64,000 nucleotides of DNA from CAWKKW01 sp963850345 (GTDB lineage Bacteria > Acidobacteriota > Terriglobia > Terriglobales > Acidobacteriaceae), in the NCBI GenBank assembly GCA_963850345.1, contig CAWKKW010000004.1:186001-250000 (forward strand), read 5' to 3'. Within the stretch, counting starts at the first letter, position 1, and each line of letters starts with the position of its first letter. Under the pieces are notes generated by a model. The model was not told the origin of the DNA. It did no database searches and was given only the letters and a program-made list of their open reading frames with translations. The position numbers and the translations under genes are program-made. This document shows positions 32,511 to 41,605 of the stretch, one piece after another.

Positions 32511-35507
32511 ATGCAAGAGATTACGCGGAACGTTGCTCCGGAGTTGGGAACTGCACCTTCGGTCACTTATAATCGCCTTTTCCACACGCAGGATCTGATC
32601 TTTCGCAGTGAGGGTGTGCCTATTCTTCCCGTTAGTTCAGGGAGCGCTTGCTCCCTAAAGCTCAAGAACCGGAATTTTTTCCGGTCATTTCGTCGGCTGT
32701 GTCTGCCTTTGGCGTTGATCCTCCTCTGCATCGGGGTGCTGCCTGCCTATAGTCAGCAGAGTGCGAGTACCATCACCTCCATTCGCGTCGTGGGCAATCG
32801 CCGCATTCCCAAGGAGACGGTGCTGGCGCGCCTCTTCTCCCGTGTCAACGAGCCCTTTGATCCGGCCACCATCGAGCGCGATTTCAACTCCCTTTGGAAC
32901 ACTGGCTACTTCGAAGATGTGCGCATCGAGCGCGAAGACACGCCCCAGGGTGTGGTCCTCGACATCTTCGTCAAAGAGAAGCCCACGGTAAACGAAATCA
33001 ATTACAAGGGGCTGAGTTCAGTGACTCAGTCCGATGTGCTCGATGCCTTCAAAAAGACCAAGGTAGGCCTGACGGTTCAGAGCCAGTATGACGCCACCAA
33101 GGTGGCGCGAGCCGTGACCATTCTGCATGAACTGCTCGCCGCTCACGGTCACCAGTTTTCAACCATCCGGCCCGACGTTAAGACCATTCCGCCGGCCTCG
33201 GTCTCGATCACCTTCAACATCAAGGAAGGCCCCAAGGTCGAAGTCGGCAAGATCCAGTTCACCGGCAACCAGCACATCAGTGCCCTGCAACTGCGCCGGG
33301 CGATGAAAAACCTGCGCCCCATCGGTATTCCGCGATCCATTCTGCTGGAGAATCTCTTCCCGCGCACCTTTGACGCGACCAAGCTCGAGGAAGACGCCGA
33401 GCGGGTTCGCCAGGCGTATCGGGATCGCGGCTACTTCAAAGCCAATGTCGGGGAACCGACGACCCGTATCCGCAATGAAGGTGGCCTGTCACTCTTCACC
33501 TTCCGTCCGAAGAAGGGCAAGCGTATCGACATTCGCATGCCGATTGAAGAAGGCGACCGCTATCGCCTTGCCGGGATCACCTTCTCCGGCAACAAGGCTG
33601 TGACCAACGTCCGCGCCATGCGTGCCCAGTTCGCCATGAAGGACGGCGACTGGTTCGACTTCACCCTTGTAGGGAAGGGTCTCGAGAATCTGCGGAAGGC
33701 GTACGGTCACCTCGGTTTTATCAACTTCGTCGGAAACCCGACGCCGACCATCGATGAGGCTAAGAAGACAGTCTCTCTGAACATCGATATCGACGAGGGC
33801 AAGCCTTTCCTGGTATCGAAGATTGAATTCCAGGGCAACACCGTTACGCGCGACTTCGTCATTCGCCGCGAGTTGCTGCTGGAGGAAGGCCAGGTCTACG
33901 ACAGCAGCCGTTGGGAACAGAGCATTCTGCGCCTGAACCAGCTCGACTATTTCGACGCGCTGAAGGTGGACCAGGACTCGACCGCCATCCAGAACACCGA
34001 GGACGCAACCGTTCAGCTCCTGCTCAAGGTGAAGGAAAAGGGCAAGAACAGCATCGGATTGAATGGCGGCATCAGCGGATTGTCCGGCTCCTTCCTCGGA
34101 TTGAATTACCAGACCAACAATTTCCTCGGACTGGGCGAAACGCTCAGCGTTCAGGCCAGCATCGGCAACACGGCTCGGAATCTTCTCTTCGGCTTTAACG
34201 AACCGTACTTCCGCAATCGTCCGCTGGCGCTGGGCTTCCAGGTCTTCACCAACAAGACGGACTACAACTCGGCGAAGAACTACAAGCTGGCCGGCGGCAA
34301 CACGGATAACCTCAGCGCCGCAACCCAGTCGCTGATCCAGAACTACAACCAGTCTTCGACCGGACTCAACCTCTCGGTCAATTACCCGATTCGTCGATCC
34401 TTCGCGCACGTCGGCCTCACCTACGCGTTAAATCGTTCCAATGTGTCCACGTTCAGCGCGGCCTCGAGCAATCTGTTCCAGACGCTCGCGTTCCGTAGCG
34501 GCATCCAGGGACAGAACGCGCTCGAAGGCATCATCAGCAGCATGATCTCGCTGTCATACCAGTACAACCGCCTTGACAGCGCCTACCAGCCGCACAACGG
34601 CCAGGAACTCTCAGCAGCCCTGCAAGTGGCGGGCCTCTTCGGCAACGTGCGATACTTCAGCCCCGTGGTCGAGTTCAAGCAGTTCCGATCGATGAAGGGA
34701 CTCCACTTCAGCCGCGAGGGCCGGAACGTTCTCGGCTATAAACTGCAAGCGGCGTACGTGCAAGGGTTCAGCGGCGATGTGGCGCCGCCCTTCAACCGCT
34801 TCTATCAAGGCGGCGAGGCAGATCTGCGCGGCTTTGATATTCGCGCAGCAACTCCCTATGCCTTCATCCCGACGAAGATTCTTTTCAACCTCACGAACCC
34901 GGACGGCTCCACGGTTCCCCGTGATCCGACTAACCCATCGTTGGGTCCAATCCAGATCCCAATTCCGGTCTATGGCATTGTGTCCGTCGGCGGCGATACT
35001 CAATTCACCAGCAACGTGGAATATCGTATTCCCGTCGGCGGTCCGGTGACCTTCGCGTTGTTCAACGACTTCGGTATCAATACCTCGTTCAACAAGTCGC
35101 AGTTGCGTCAGAGCCCGCAGGGAATCGCGGCACTCGATTCGCCCTTATATGGCTGCCCGACGTACTCGAACGGCGCCTGCACCGGCGGCGTAAAAATTCC
35201 GTTCATCAACCAGGTGCGTCCGATCAGCGGAACCAACTTCGTGCCCCGCATGTCTACCGGTGCACAGATTTCGGCTATCCTGCCGATCGTGAACGCGCCC
35301 TTCCGGATCTACTACGCTTACAACCCCTTCCGGTTGTCGAAGGATATTCTGCCCAGCGGGCAGAACTTCCTGATCACCCGGAGCATGTTCCCTGCCGGCG
35401 GTGCTGGAGACTTCAGCTTCGCCCAGGCGCAGCAGGGCTACGGCGCTCTCTACCAGTTACGCGAACCGGCCAAGACCTTCCGCTTGACCGTCAGCACAAC
35501 CTTCTAA
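32511..35507 (+). CDS. bamA: Outer membrane protein assembly factor BamA
   Basis: BamA is the central Omp85 protein that folds beta-barrels into the outer membrane. Five POTRA domains run from about residue 84 to 505 (first begins ITSIRVVGNRRIPK), followed by a 16-strand barrel with the L6 motif LRGFD and a terminal Phe (TVSTTF). The signal peptide core is LPLALILLCIGVLPAYS. The start is uncertain: ATG 32511 gives about 75 residues before the mature protein, and GTG 32616 gives a more usual leader of about 40. Two perfect hairpins lie just downstream in the disputed region. ompH follows, the classical bamA-skp order. Confidence 0.93.
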   Translation: MQEITRNVAPELGTAPSVTYNRLFHTQDLIFRSEGVPILPVSSGSACSLKLKNRNFFRSFRRLCLPLALILLCIGVLPAYSQQSASTITSIRVVGNRRIPKETVLARLFSRVNEPFDPATIERDFNSLWNTGYFEDVRIEREDTPQGVVLDIFVKEKPTVNEINYKGLSSVTQSDVLDAFKKTKVGLTVQSQYDATKVARAVTILHELLAAHGHQFSTIRPDVKTIPPASVSITFNIKEGPKVEVGKIQFTGNQHISALQLRRAMKNLRPIGIPRSILLENLFPRTFDATKLEEDAERVRQAYRDRGYFKANVGEPTTRIRNEGGLSLFTFRPKKGKRIDIRMPIEEGDRYRLAGITFSGNKAVTNVRAMRAQFAMKDGDWFDFTLVGKGLENLRKAYGHLGFINFVGNPTPTIDEAKKTVSLNIDIDEGKPFLVSKIEFQGNTVTRDFVIRRELLLEEGQVYDSSRWEQSILRLNQLDYFDALKVDQDSTAIQNTEDATVQLLLKVKEKGKNSIGLNGGISGLSGSFLGLNYQTNNFLGLGETLSVQASIGNTARNLLFGFNEPYFRNRPLALGFQVFTNKTDYNSAKNYKLAGGNTDNLSAATQSLIQNYNQSSTGLNLSVNYPIRRSFAHVGLTYALNRSNVSTFSAASSNLFQTLAFRSGIQGQNALEGIISSMISLSYQYNRLDSAYQPHNGQELSAALQVAGLFGNVRYFSPVVEFKQFRSMKGLHFSREGRNVLGYKLQAAYVQGFSGDVAPPFNRFYQGGEADLRGFDIRAATPYAFIPTKILFNLTNPDGSTVPRDPTNPSLGPIQIPIPVYGIVSVGGDTQFTSNVEYRIPVGGPVTFALFNDFGINTSFNKSQLRQSPQGIAALDSPLYGCPTYSNGACTGGVKIPFINQVRPISGTNFVPRMSTGAQISAILPIVNAPFRIYYAYNPFRLSKDILPSGQNFLITRSMFPAGGAGDFSFAQAQQGYGALYQLREPAKTFRLTVSTTF
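32639..32685 (+). promoter_or_regulatory. Two perfect hairpins at the 5' end of bamA
   Basis: AGGGAGC-GCTT-GCTCCCT (32639-32656) and ACCGGAA-TTTT-TTCCGGT (32668-32685) are tandem 7-bp perfect stems with 4-nt loops. They fall in the leader or first codons of bamA and may be translational control structures. Confidence 0.45.
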
Positions 35508-35651
35508 ACAGACTGGGCCGCCAGAATCTCTGCTGCGCGCCTGGAGTTTCGGTCCTATCCCCAGTTGCGGTGCGACGTCCAAACGACGTAGTACTGCAGC
35601 TGAGGGCACTGGACCCCGACCCGGCCGGCAGGCTTTGCGTGGCCGTCTTCA

Positions 35652-35680
35652 TTGACGCCTCCGCTGCCGCCACCTATAAT
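35652..35680 (+). promoter_or_regulatory. Strong sigma70-type promoter for ompH
   Basis: TTGACG (35652-35657), 17 nt, then TATAAT (35675-35680). The start point near 35687 gives a leader of about 174 nt before ompH. The 353-bp bamA-ompH gap (35508-35860) holds no gene; apart from this promoter and AAGGAG before ompH nothing is recognised. Confidence 0.75.
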
Positions 35681-35860
35681 TTCCACAGTTCTTGAGAACG
35701 TCCTCTTCCCGTATCCTTCTTCGCGATTCCGGTTGTTCAGGCGCCGGGAAACTGCCTCTTCGGAAATGCGCAAGGGGTAGCTTGGGACGCGAGATTCGCT
35801 CCAGCACAGCGATGCGGGCGATCTTGACCGACACAGAATTCTAAGGAGTTTTTCATTCCA

Positions 35861-36607
35861 ATGAAGCGTTCGTTGACATTCGTTTGCCTACTCGCGTCGG
35901 GACTCGGCGTGAGTGCTTTCGCCCAGACCGGCTCTACCCCCGATGCCACCCCCAGCGCCCCGACGCCGGTTGCCTCCGCGCCTGCAGCCTCAGCCGCCAC
36001 ACCTTCGGCTCCCGCAGGTCCCGCCAAGATTGCCGTCATCATGTTCCAGCAGGCAGTCGCTTCTACCAATGAGGGACAGCGCGACTTCAATGAATTGCGC
36101 AAGAAGTTCGAACCCAAGCAGGCGCAGTTGAAGGCGCAAAACGACGAAATCGAGTCGATGAAGAAGCAGATCCAGTCGCAGGGCTCCAGCCTCAGCGACG
36201 CCGAGCGCGCCACCCGCACCAAGAGCATCGATGACAAGGAAAAATCGCTGCAGCGCAGCGCGGAAGATGCTCAGAACGACTTCCAGAACGAGATGAACCA
36301 GACCTACCAGCAACTAGCCGAGAAGGTCTACCAGGTGCTTCAGAATTACGTGCAACAGGCGGGCTACACGGTGGTCGTGGACGCCAGCACGCAGCAGAGC
36401 CCGGTTCTCTGGGCGGCGCCTTCGACCATCATCACCCAGCCGGTCGTGGACGCCTATAACGTGAAGTCCGGTGTACCCGCCCAGCCCGCTCCGGCCGCAG
36501 GCAGCGCCCCAGCACCCGCACGCACCACGCCAGGACCCGGAGCACGGACCGCTCCACGCAGCACCACCCCTGCAACACCGCGGAGCACCACCCCTGCACC
36601 GAAATAA
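35861..36607 (+). CDS. OmpH/Skp-family periplasmic chaperone
   Basis: This 248-residue exported protein has a signal peptide (LTFVCLLASGLGVSAFA), an Ala/Pro-rich linker, then the Skp-like fold with a long coiled-coil tentacle (RDFNELRKKFEPKQAQLK through QQLAEKVYQVLQNY) and the final beta strand (GYTVVVDAS). It ends in a low-complexity Pro/Ala/Thr/Arg tail of about 50 residues, not found in E. coli Skp. Skp holds unfolded outer membrane proteins on their way to BamA, matching the upstream neighbour. It has its own promoter and terminator. Confidence 0.9.
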   Translation: MKRSLTFVCLLASGLGVSAFAQTGSTPDATPSAPTPVASAPAASAATPSAPAGPAKIAVIMFQQAVASTNEGQRDFNELRKKFEPKQAQLKAQNDEIESMKKQIQSQGSSLSDAERATRTKSIDDKEKSLQRSAEDAQNDFQNEMNQTYQQLAEKVYQVLQNYVQQAGYTVVVDASTQQSPVLWAAPSTIITQPVVDAYNVKSGVPAQPAPAAGSAPAPARTTPGPGARTAPRSTTPATPRSTTPAPK

Positions 36608-36630
36608 ACTTGGCTACGATCGCCAAAGAC

Positions 36631-36653
36631 AAACGGCCCCTCGTGGGCCGTTT
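36631..36653 (+). terminator. Intrinsic terminator of ompH
   Basis: AAACGGCCC (36631-36639), loop CTCGT, GGGCCGTTT (36645-36653). A compact 9-bp perfect stem with A/T flanks. Confidence 0.8.
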
Positions 36654-36977
36654 GCTATGTTCGGTGCAGAACCTTTGCCAGCCTGTTAATCATTGATGTT
36701 ACGGCAATTGCAGGCAGCGCCCGCTTGTGGAAAAAAATGTGGAGAACTCGTTTGGGGCAAATTTGGCGGCCTAAATTTGAGGAGCGACTTTGCGAATCGC
36801 GCGGCAGGCTTGGCCCGCAAGCCGTTTATTTGCAACACGACAGAGTAACCAAGGCCATTTCGATGTTGCTTGACTTGAAAGCTTTTTAGAGGTACATCGT
36901 TTCGGCAGCTTTCCACAGATCGAGTTACAGGGCTGTGACTGGGCACACGCCGAGGAGTGCCCACCCCGTTGCCGCAC
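36654..36977. other. Intergenic region without recognised gene
   Basis: This 324-bp stretch between convergent ompH and lepA is less GC-rich than its surroundings. It has one 6-bp hairpin (GGGCAC/GTGCCC, about 36940-36962) near the lepA stop that could help end the lepA transcript. No RNA gene, ORF of coding quality or repeat is seen. Confidence 0.5.
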
Positions 36978-38783
36978 CTAACTGTCTTCTCCAATTCGTA
37001 ACACTGCCAGGAAGGCTTCCTGCGGAATGTCTACCTTGCCGATGCGCTTCATCCGCTTCTTGCCTTCCTTCTGCTTCTCCAGCAGCTTCCGTTTGCGGGA
37101 AATGTCACCGCCGTAGCACTTTGCAATCACATTCTTGCGTAAGGCAGCGACGGTTTCGCGGGCCACGATCTTGGCGCCGATTGCCGCCTGGATGGCGACT
37201 TCAAACATCTGGCGAGGAATAAGTTCGCGCATCTTAGAGACCAGCGCTCGGCCGCGTTCATAAGCGAACTCTTTGTGAACGATGATGGATAGCGCATCCA
37301 CTGGCTCGCCACTTACTAAGATATCCAGCTTGACCATGGGGGAATCCCACGACCCGGAGAGATGGTAGTCAAGCGATGCGTAACCGCGAGAGACGGATTT
37401 GAGCCGGTCATAGAAGTCGAGCACGATTTCGTTCAACGGCAGCTCGTACGTCAGCATCACGCGAGTGGGACTTACGTATTCGAAGTTCTTCTGCCGGCCG
37501 CGCTTGTCTTCGACCAGCTTGAGAATTCCGCCTACGTACTCTTCGTTAGTGATGATGTTGGCGGTGATAATCGGCTCTTCGATCTTTTCGATCAAGCTTT
37601 GATCGGGCCAGCGCGACGGATTGTCGACCTCGATGACGGAGCCGTCGGTCAACGTGATACGGTAGCGCACGCCTGGAGCGGTGGTGATCAGGTCCAGCTC
37701 GTATTCGCGTTCGAGGCGCTCCTGGATGATCTCCATATGGAGCAGACCGAGGAAGCCGCAGCGAAAGCCAAAGCCCAACGCGACCGAACTCTCCGGTTCG
37801 AAGAAAAAGGATGAGTCATTGAGCCGTAGCTTTTCGAGGGCATCGCGCAGCAGCGTGTGCTCGTGAGAGTCGACCGTGTAGATCCCGGCGAACACCATCG
37901 GCTTCAACTCTTCAAAGCCGGCGAGCGGCGCGTCACAGGGTCGCGCATCGTCCGTGACCGTGTCGCCGATCTTGGTGTCGGCCACATTCTTGATCGTGGC
38001 CGAGAAAAAGCCGACCTCTCCCGCGGTCAGTTCGGGAATCTCCAGCGGCTTCGGCGTGAGTACGCCTAGTTGTTCCACATCGAAGACCTTGCCGTTGGAC
38101 ATCAGGCGGATCTTCATACCCTTGCGCAGCCGGCCATTGATCACGCGTGCGAGCACGATCACGCCTCGGTACGAATCGAACCAGGAGTCAAAGATGAGAG
38201 CCTGCAGCGGAGCATCGATGTCGCCGGTGGGCGGGGGCAGGCGATGCACGATCGCTTCGAGAATGTCGGGCACGCCCAGGCCAGTCTTGGCGCTCACCGG
38301 AATCGCATCGGTGGCGTCCAAACCAATAGCCTGCTCGATCATCTCCTGTGTGCGTTCGATGTCGGCACTCGGCAAATCGATCTTGTTGATGATCGGAATC
38401 ATGTCCAGGCCATTGTTGATAGCCAGGTGCGCATTCGCGAGAGTCTGTGCCTCGACTCCCTGCGACGCGTCCACGATTAGCAATGCGCCCTCGCAGGAGG
38501 CCAACGAGCGCGAAACTTCATAGGAGAAATCAACGTGTCCGGGAGTGTCGATGAGGTTCAGCTGGTAGATCTCGCCGTCGTGGGCGTGGTACATCATCCG
38601 GACCGAATGCGCCTTGATGGTGATGCCGCGTTCGCGTTCCAGGTCCATCGCATCCAGCACCTGCGCCTGCATCTCCCGCGCTGTCAGAGACCCGGTAAGC
38701 TCCAGCAGACGGTCAGACAGCGTGGATTTGCCGTGATCAATGTGCGCGATAATCGCGAAATTTCGGATGTGCTGAATGTCCAT
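36978..38783 (-). CDS. lepA: Elongation factor 4 (LepA GTPase)
   Basis: This 601-residue translational GTPase binds the ribosome and promotes back-translocation or 30S biogenesis. The G1 motif is AHIDHGKST, G3 is DTPGH and G4 is NKIDLPSAD. EF-G-like domains II, III and V and the LepA-specific C-terminal domain (KCYGGDISRKRKLLEKQKEGKKRM, quoted in parts: KCYGGDISRKRKLL, KQKEGKKRM) are complete. It is divergent from the lytic transglycosylase gene, with 143 bp between. Confidence 0.97.
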   Translation of the reverse strand: MDIQHIRNFAIIAHIDHGKSTLSDRLLELTGSLTAREMQAQVLDAMDLERERGITIKAHSVRMMYHAHDGEIYQLNLIDTPGHVDFSYEVSRSLASCEGALLIVDASQGVEAQTLANAHLAINNGLDMIPIINKIDLPSADIERTQEMIEQAIGLDATDAIPVSAKTGLGVPDILEAIVHRLPPPTGDIDAPLQALIFDSWFDSYRGVIVLARVINGRLRKGMKIRLMSNGKVFDVEQLGVLTPKPLEIPELTAGEVGFFSATIKNVADTKIGDTVTDDARPCDAPLAGFEELKPMVFAGIYTVDSHEHTLLRDALEKLRLNDSSFFFEPESSVALGFGFRCGFLGLLHMEIIQERLEREYELDLITTAPGVRYRITLTDGSVIEVDNPSRWPDQSLIEKIEEPIITANIITNEEYVGGILKLVEDKRGRQKNFEYVSPTRVMLTYELPLNEIVLDFYDRLKSVSRGYASLDYHLSGSWDSPMVKLDILVSGEPVDALSIIVHKEFAYERGRALVSKMRELIPRQMFEVAIQAAIGAKIVARETVAALRKNVIAKCYGGDISRKRKLLEKQKEGKKRMKRIGKVDIPQEAFLAVLRIGEDS

Positions 38784-38926
38784 GTAAGAGTTGCCGGAGG
38801 GCGCTCGCTACCTTTGCAGAGCCTCCCCGTCGTTACAAAAGCAGGGATGGGTATCTAACTTCCAATCTTATCATCGGGCTTCGGCGGCTCTGGGCCATAC
38901 AATAGGACGGTAACTTCAGTTTGAGC

Positions 38927-40765
38927 ATGGGTGTTTTCAGGTACGCGAGCGCCGCATCGTTGGCGGGAATTCTATTGCTGGCCGGCTGTGATCCACAGCC
39001 TGTTCGATCGCCTGTCGCCTCGCAGCCGCGTGCGACCGCACCTGCCCTGCCACAGAAGCAGACGCCTCCGCCAGCCGTACCGCCTGCACCGTTCCAGGCA
39101 GCCGCTGAACCAGTGAAGACGGCAAATCCCAAATCCCAGCAGCTCATCGCCCTGGTGGAGCGCGCGTATCAGAGCGGCGTGACCAACTATGGCGGTGGCC
39201 ACCTGACCGCTGCGAAGAACGACTTCGACTACGCTATCGATCTCATGCTGACCAGCGGCCTCGACCTCAAGAACGATCCGCAGCTCTCAGACGAATTTGA
39301 GCACCTCGTCGATGCCGTGAATTCTCTCGAGATGGAAGCCCTGAAGCAGGGAAACGGATTCGCGCCGAAGTCGGAGCCGACGCCGGTCGACATAGCCAAT
39401 GACGTTACCTTCCCGGTCGATCCGAACGTGAAGGCCAAGGCCGAAGCCGAGTTGAAGACTACGCAGTCTGACTTACCTCTGGTACTGAACGATTACGTCG
39501 CAAGCTACATCAACTTCTTCTCCAATTCGCCGCGAGGTCATGGAACCATCGTGAGTTCGCTGCGTCGCGCGGGCCGCTACAAGGCGATGATCCAGCGTGT
39601 GCTCGCCGAAGAAGGTGTTCCCCAGGACCTGATCTATCAAGCGGTGGCGGAATCGGGATTTCAGACCCAGTCGGTGAATCCTCGTTCCGGCGCCGGCGGC
39701 ATGTGGCAGTTCATGCCCTTCGCCAACAGCTATGGGCTCTCGCGCAATGGCTGGGTCGATGAGCGCTTCGATCCCGAGAAGTCGACGCGTGCCTACGCGC
39801 GCTATATCAAAGGCCTCTATGCCCAGTTAGGCGACTGGTACCTGGCGATGGCGGCCTATGACTGGGGCCCGGGCAATGTGCAGCGTGCGGTGCAGCGGAC
39901 CGGCTATGCCGATTTCTGGGAACTCTATCGCCGCAACGCGCTGCCGGGCGAGACCAAGAACTACGTCCCCATCATCCTGGCTGCCACCATCATGGCCAAA
40001 AACCCGCAGCAGTACGGACTCGACACGATGGTTCCCGATCCGCCGCTGCAGCCGGACACAGTCACAACGGACTACAGCATCGACCTGCGCCTGGTGTCCG
40101 ACATGGTGGAGACGCCAGTGCAGGAGATCATCAGCCTCAATCCAAGCCTGCTGCGCCTCACCACTCCGGCTGACCAGGACTTCGATCTTCACTTACCTGC
40201 AGGAACAAAAGATCTCTTTGCGGAACGAGTGGCGGAGATCCCGGTCGATCGACGCAAGTCGTGGCGCTTTCACAAGCTCACGCCGGACGAGACACTGGAC
40301 GAGATTGCAAAGAACTATCACGTGAGTTCGAACGACATCGCGTTTGTGAACCAGCTTGGCCCGGCACGCGACATCTCCGGCATGGAGGCTCTCGTGATCC
40401 CCGTCGCGCCGGCCTCCGTTCCTACCGCGGCACGCAGTGCTCGGTATCGATCACAGAAGGGCGACACCCTGGTCACCATCGCAGACCGCTTCGACGTGAC
40501 GGTGGATCAGCTACGCCGCTGGAACCATCTGAAAGGATCGACGCTGGCCGCAGGGAACACACTCTATGTTGCCGAACCGGCGCACATCACGCGCGCGAGT
40601 CGTCGTGCCGGCAAAGGTCATCGAAGCGGGAAAGGCCGCGCGGTGAAAGCCTCTGCAGTTCGCACATCTCTGCACCGCGCTGCGTCAAACAGATCCTCTT
40701 CACACACGAAGAGTGCAAAGACTTCATCGCCGAAGAACAGAAAACGTACTGCTTCGGGACGATGA
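38927..40765 (+). CDS. LysM-containing lytic murein transglycosylase, lipoprotein (MltD-like)
   Basis: This 612-residue cell-wall enzyme cleaves the glycan strand with 1,6-anhydro ring formation. A lipobox is present at ILLLAGC (Cys about 21), followed by a Pro/Ala linker, a helical region, the SLT domain with catalytic Glu in AVAESGFQTQ and GGMWQFMP, AAYDWGPGNV, and two C-terminal LysM peptidoglycan-binding modules (about 435-490 and 500-545). It ends in a Lys/Arg/Ser-rich tail. ATG 38927 directly starts the signal sequence; TTG 38921 is an alternative. Confidence 0.92.
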   Translation: MGVFRYASAASLAGILLLAGCDPQPVRSPVASQPRATAPALPQKQTPPPAVPPAPFQAAAEPVKTANPKSQQLIALVERAYQSGVTNYGGGHLTAAKNDFDYAIDLMLTSGLDLKNDPQLSDEFEHLVDAVNSLEMEALKQGNGFAPKSEPTPVDIANDVTFPVDPNVKAKAEAELKTTQSDLPLVLNDYVASYINFFSNSPRGHGTIVSSLRRAGRYKAMIQRVLAEEGVPQDLIYQAVAESGFQTQSVNPRSGAGGMWQFMPFANSYGLSRNGWVDERFDPEKSTRAYARYIKGLYAQLGDWYLAMAAYDWGPGNVQRAVQRTGYADFWELYRRNALPGETKNYVPIILAATIMAKNPQQYGLDTMVPDPPLQPDTVTTDYSIDLRLVSDMVETPVQEIISLNPSLLRLTTPADQDFDLHLPAGTKDLFAERVAEIPVDRRKSWRFHKLTPDETLDEIAKNYHVSSNDIAFVNQLGPARDISGMEALVIPVAPASVPTAARSARYRSQKGDTLVTIADRFDVTVDQLRRWNHLKGSTLAAGNTLYVAEPAHITRASRRAGKGHRSGKGRAVKASAVRTSLHRAASNRSSSHTKSAKTSSPKNRKRTASGR

Positions 40766-40810
40766 CACTCACTTCGCACTTGCGTTCATTCGCATCCCGT
40801 TGCATGCTGT

Positions 40811-40819
40811 TGCTATAAT
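40811..40819 (+). promoter_or_regulatory. Extended -10 promoter for the H1-like gene
   Basis: TGCTATAAT is a perfect extended -10 with no fitting -35, 81 bp upstream of the H1-like gene start. Confidence 0.6.
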
Positions 40820-40900
40820 CCGCGCCGAGGCGAGTGTCGCGCTTTGTCGGCGTTGTACAAATCGGAATACGAATCAGCGAAGCCCCGGAGGGCAACCTAG

Positions 40901-41533
40901 ATGCAGGATGATCGCAAGCTTTACGCAGCCAATGATGGGGAGTTTGAACCCGAAGCAGACGAGTTTGCCGAAGAGTTGGAAGATGGGTTTGACGACGATG
41001 AGGACGAGGAAGAAGAAGTAATCGTCGCGATCTCATCCGATGACGATGACGACATGGAAGACACCGAGGATGGCAGGCAAGCAGTAGAGCCGGGCGGATC
41101 CGCGTCAGAGGGCAAGCCGACCAAGAAATCCACCACCAAGGGCTCGCCGGCCAAGAAGTCCACCACGCCGGTAGCCGCGAAGAAATCTTCAGCTAAGAAA
41201 GCAACACCCGCCAAGGCCGCCGCCACGAAGGCCGCGCCCGCCAAGAAAGCTCCGGCCAAGAAGGCCGCAAAGAAGTCTGCCGCAAGCTCCGCCAAGAAAG
41301 GCTCTGCCGGCGGCAGGTCGGCCACAAAGAAGTCTGTGGCCAGCAAGAAGAGCACCAAAAAATCAACACAGCGAGGTAATGCTTTGGCAGTTAAGAAGAC
41401 AGCAGCAAAGAAGGCAGCAAAGAAGGCGCCGGCAAAGAAGGCAACGAAGAAGGCGACGGCGAAGAAGGCTGCAAAGAAGGCTCCCGCGAAAAAGGCAGCA
41501 AAGAAGGCAACGAAAAAGGCAACCAAGAAGTAG
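40901..41533 (+). CDS. Histone H1-like protein with acidic N-terminal half
   Basis: This 210-residue bipartite protein has residues 1-60 very acidic (EELEDGFDDDEDEEEE) and residues about 70-210 extremely Lys/Ala-rich, with PAKKA, AAKKA and TKK repeats like the tail of eukaryotic H1 and bacterial H1-like proteins. The basic part should bind DNA or RNA; the acidic part could shield it or bind basic partners. An internal TTG at 41384 with GAGG 7 nt upstream is in frame and could start a 50-residue basic form (AVKKTAAKKAAKK). It has its own promoter and a strong terminator. Confidence 0.85.
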   Translation: MQDDRKLYAANDGEFEPEADEFAEELEDGFDDDEDEEEEVIVAISSDDDDDMEDTEDGRQAVEPGGSASEGKPTKKSTTKGSPAKKSTTPVAAKKSSAKKATPAKAAATKAAPAKKAPAKKAAKKSAASSAKKGSAGGRSATKKSVASKKSTKKSTQRGNALAVKKTAAKKAAKKAPAKKATKKATAKKAAKKAPAKKAAKKATKKATKK

Positions 41534-41553
41534 TTCGTAGGTAACAGGCAAGC

Positions 41554-41584
41554 AAAAAAGCCCGGCATTGCGCCGGGCTTTTTT
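41554..41584. terminator. Intrinsic terminator, bidirectional
   Basis: An A-rich run, GCCCGGC (41560-41566), loop ATTGC, GCCGGGC (41572-41578), T6. It serves the H1-like gene and, on the other strand, the peroxiredoxin gene. Confidence 0.9.
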
Positions 41585-41605
41585 GCGTCCAGAATATGAC
41601 TTGCT

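Noticed and set aside
33489..34409. 306-codon minus-strand frame inside bamA
   Set aside because: Antisense to POTRA and barrel-coding sequence; no recognisable protein.
36710..36920. Several TGTGGA/TCCACA sequences resembling DnaA boxes
   Set aside because: Each differs from TTATCCACA in one or more places, spacing is irregular, and no dnaA, dnaN or other origin gene is near; too weak to call an origin.
41100..41530. Repetitive AAGGCA/AAGAAG tract as a non-coding repeat
   Set aside because: It keeps one open frame encoding the Lys/Ala-rich H1-like tail and ends at a proper stop and terminator.
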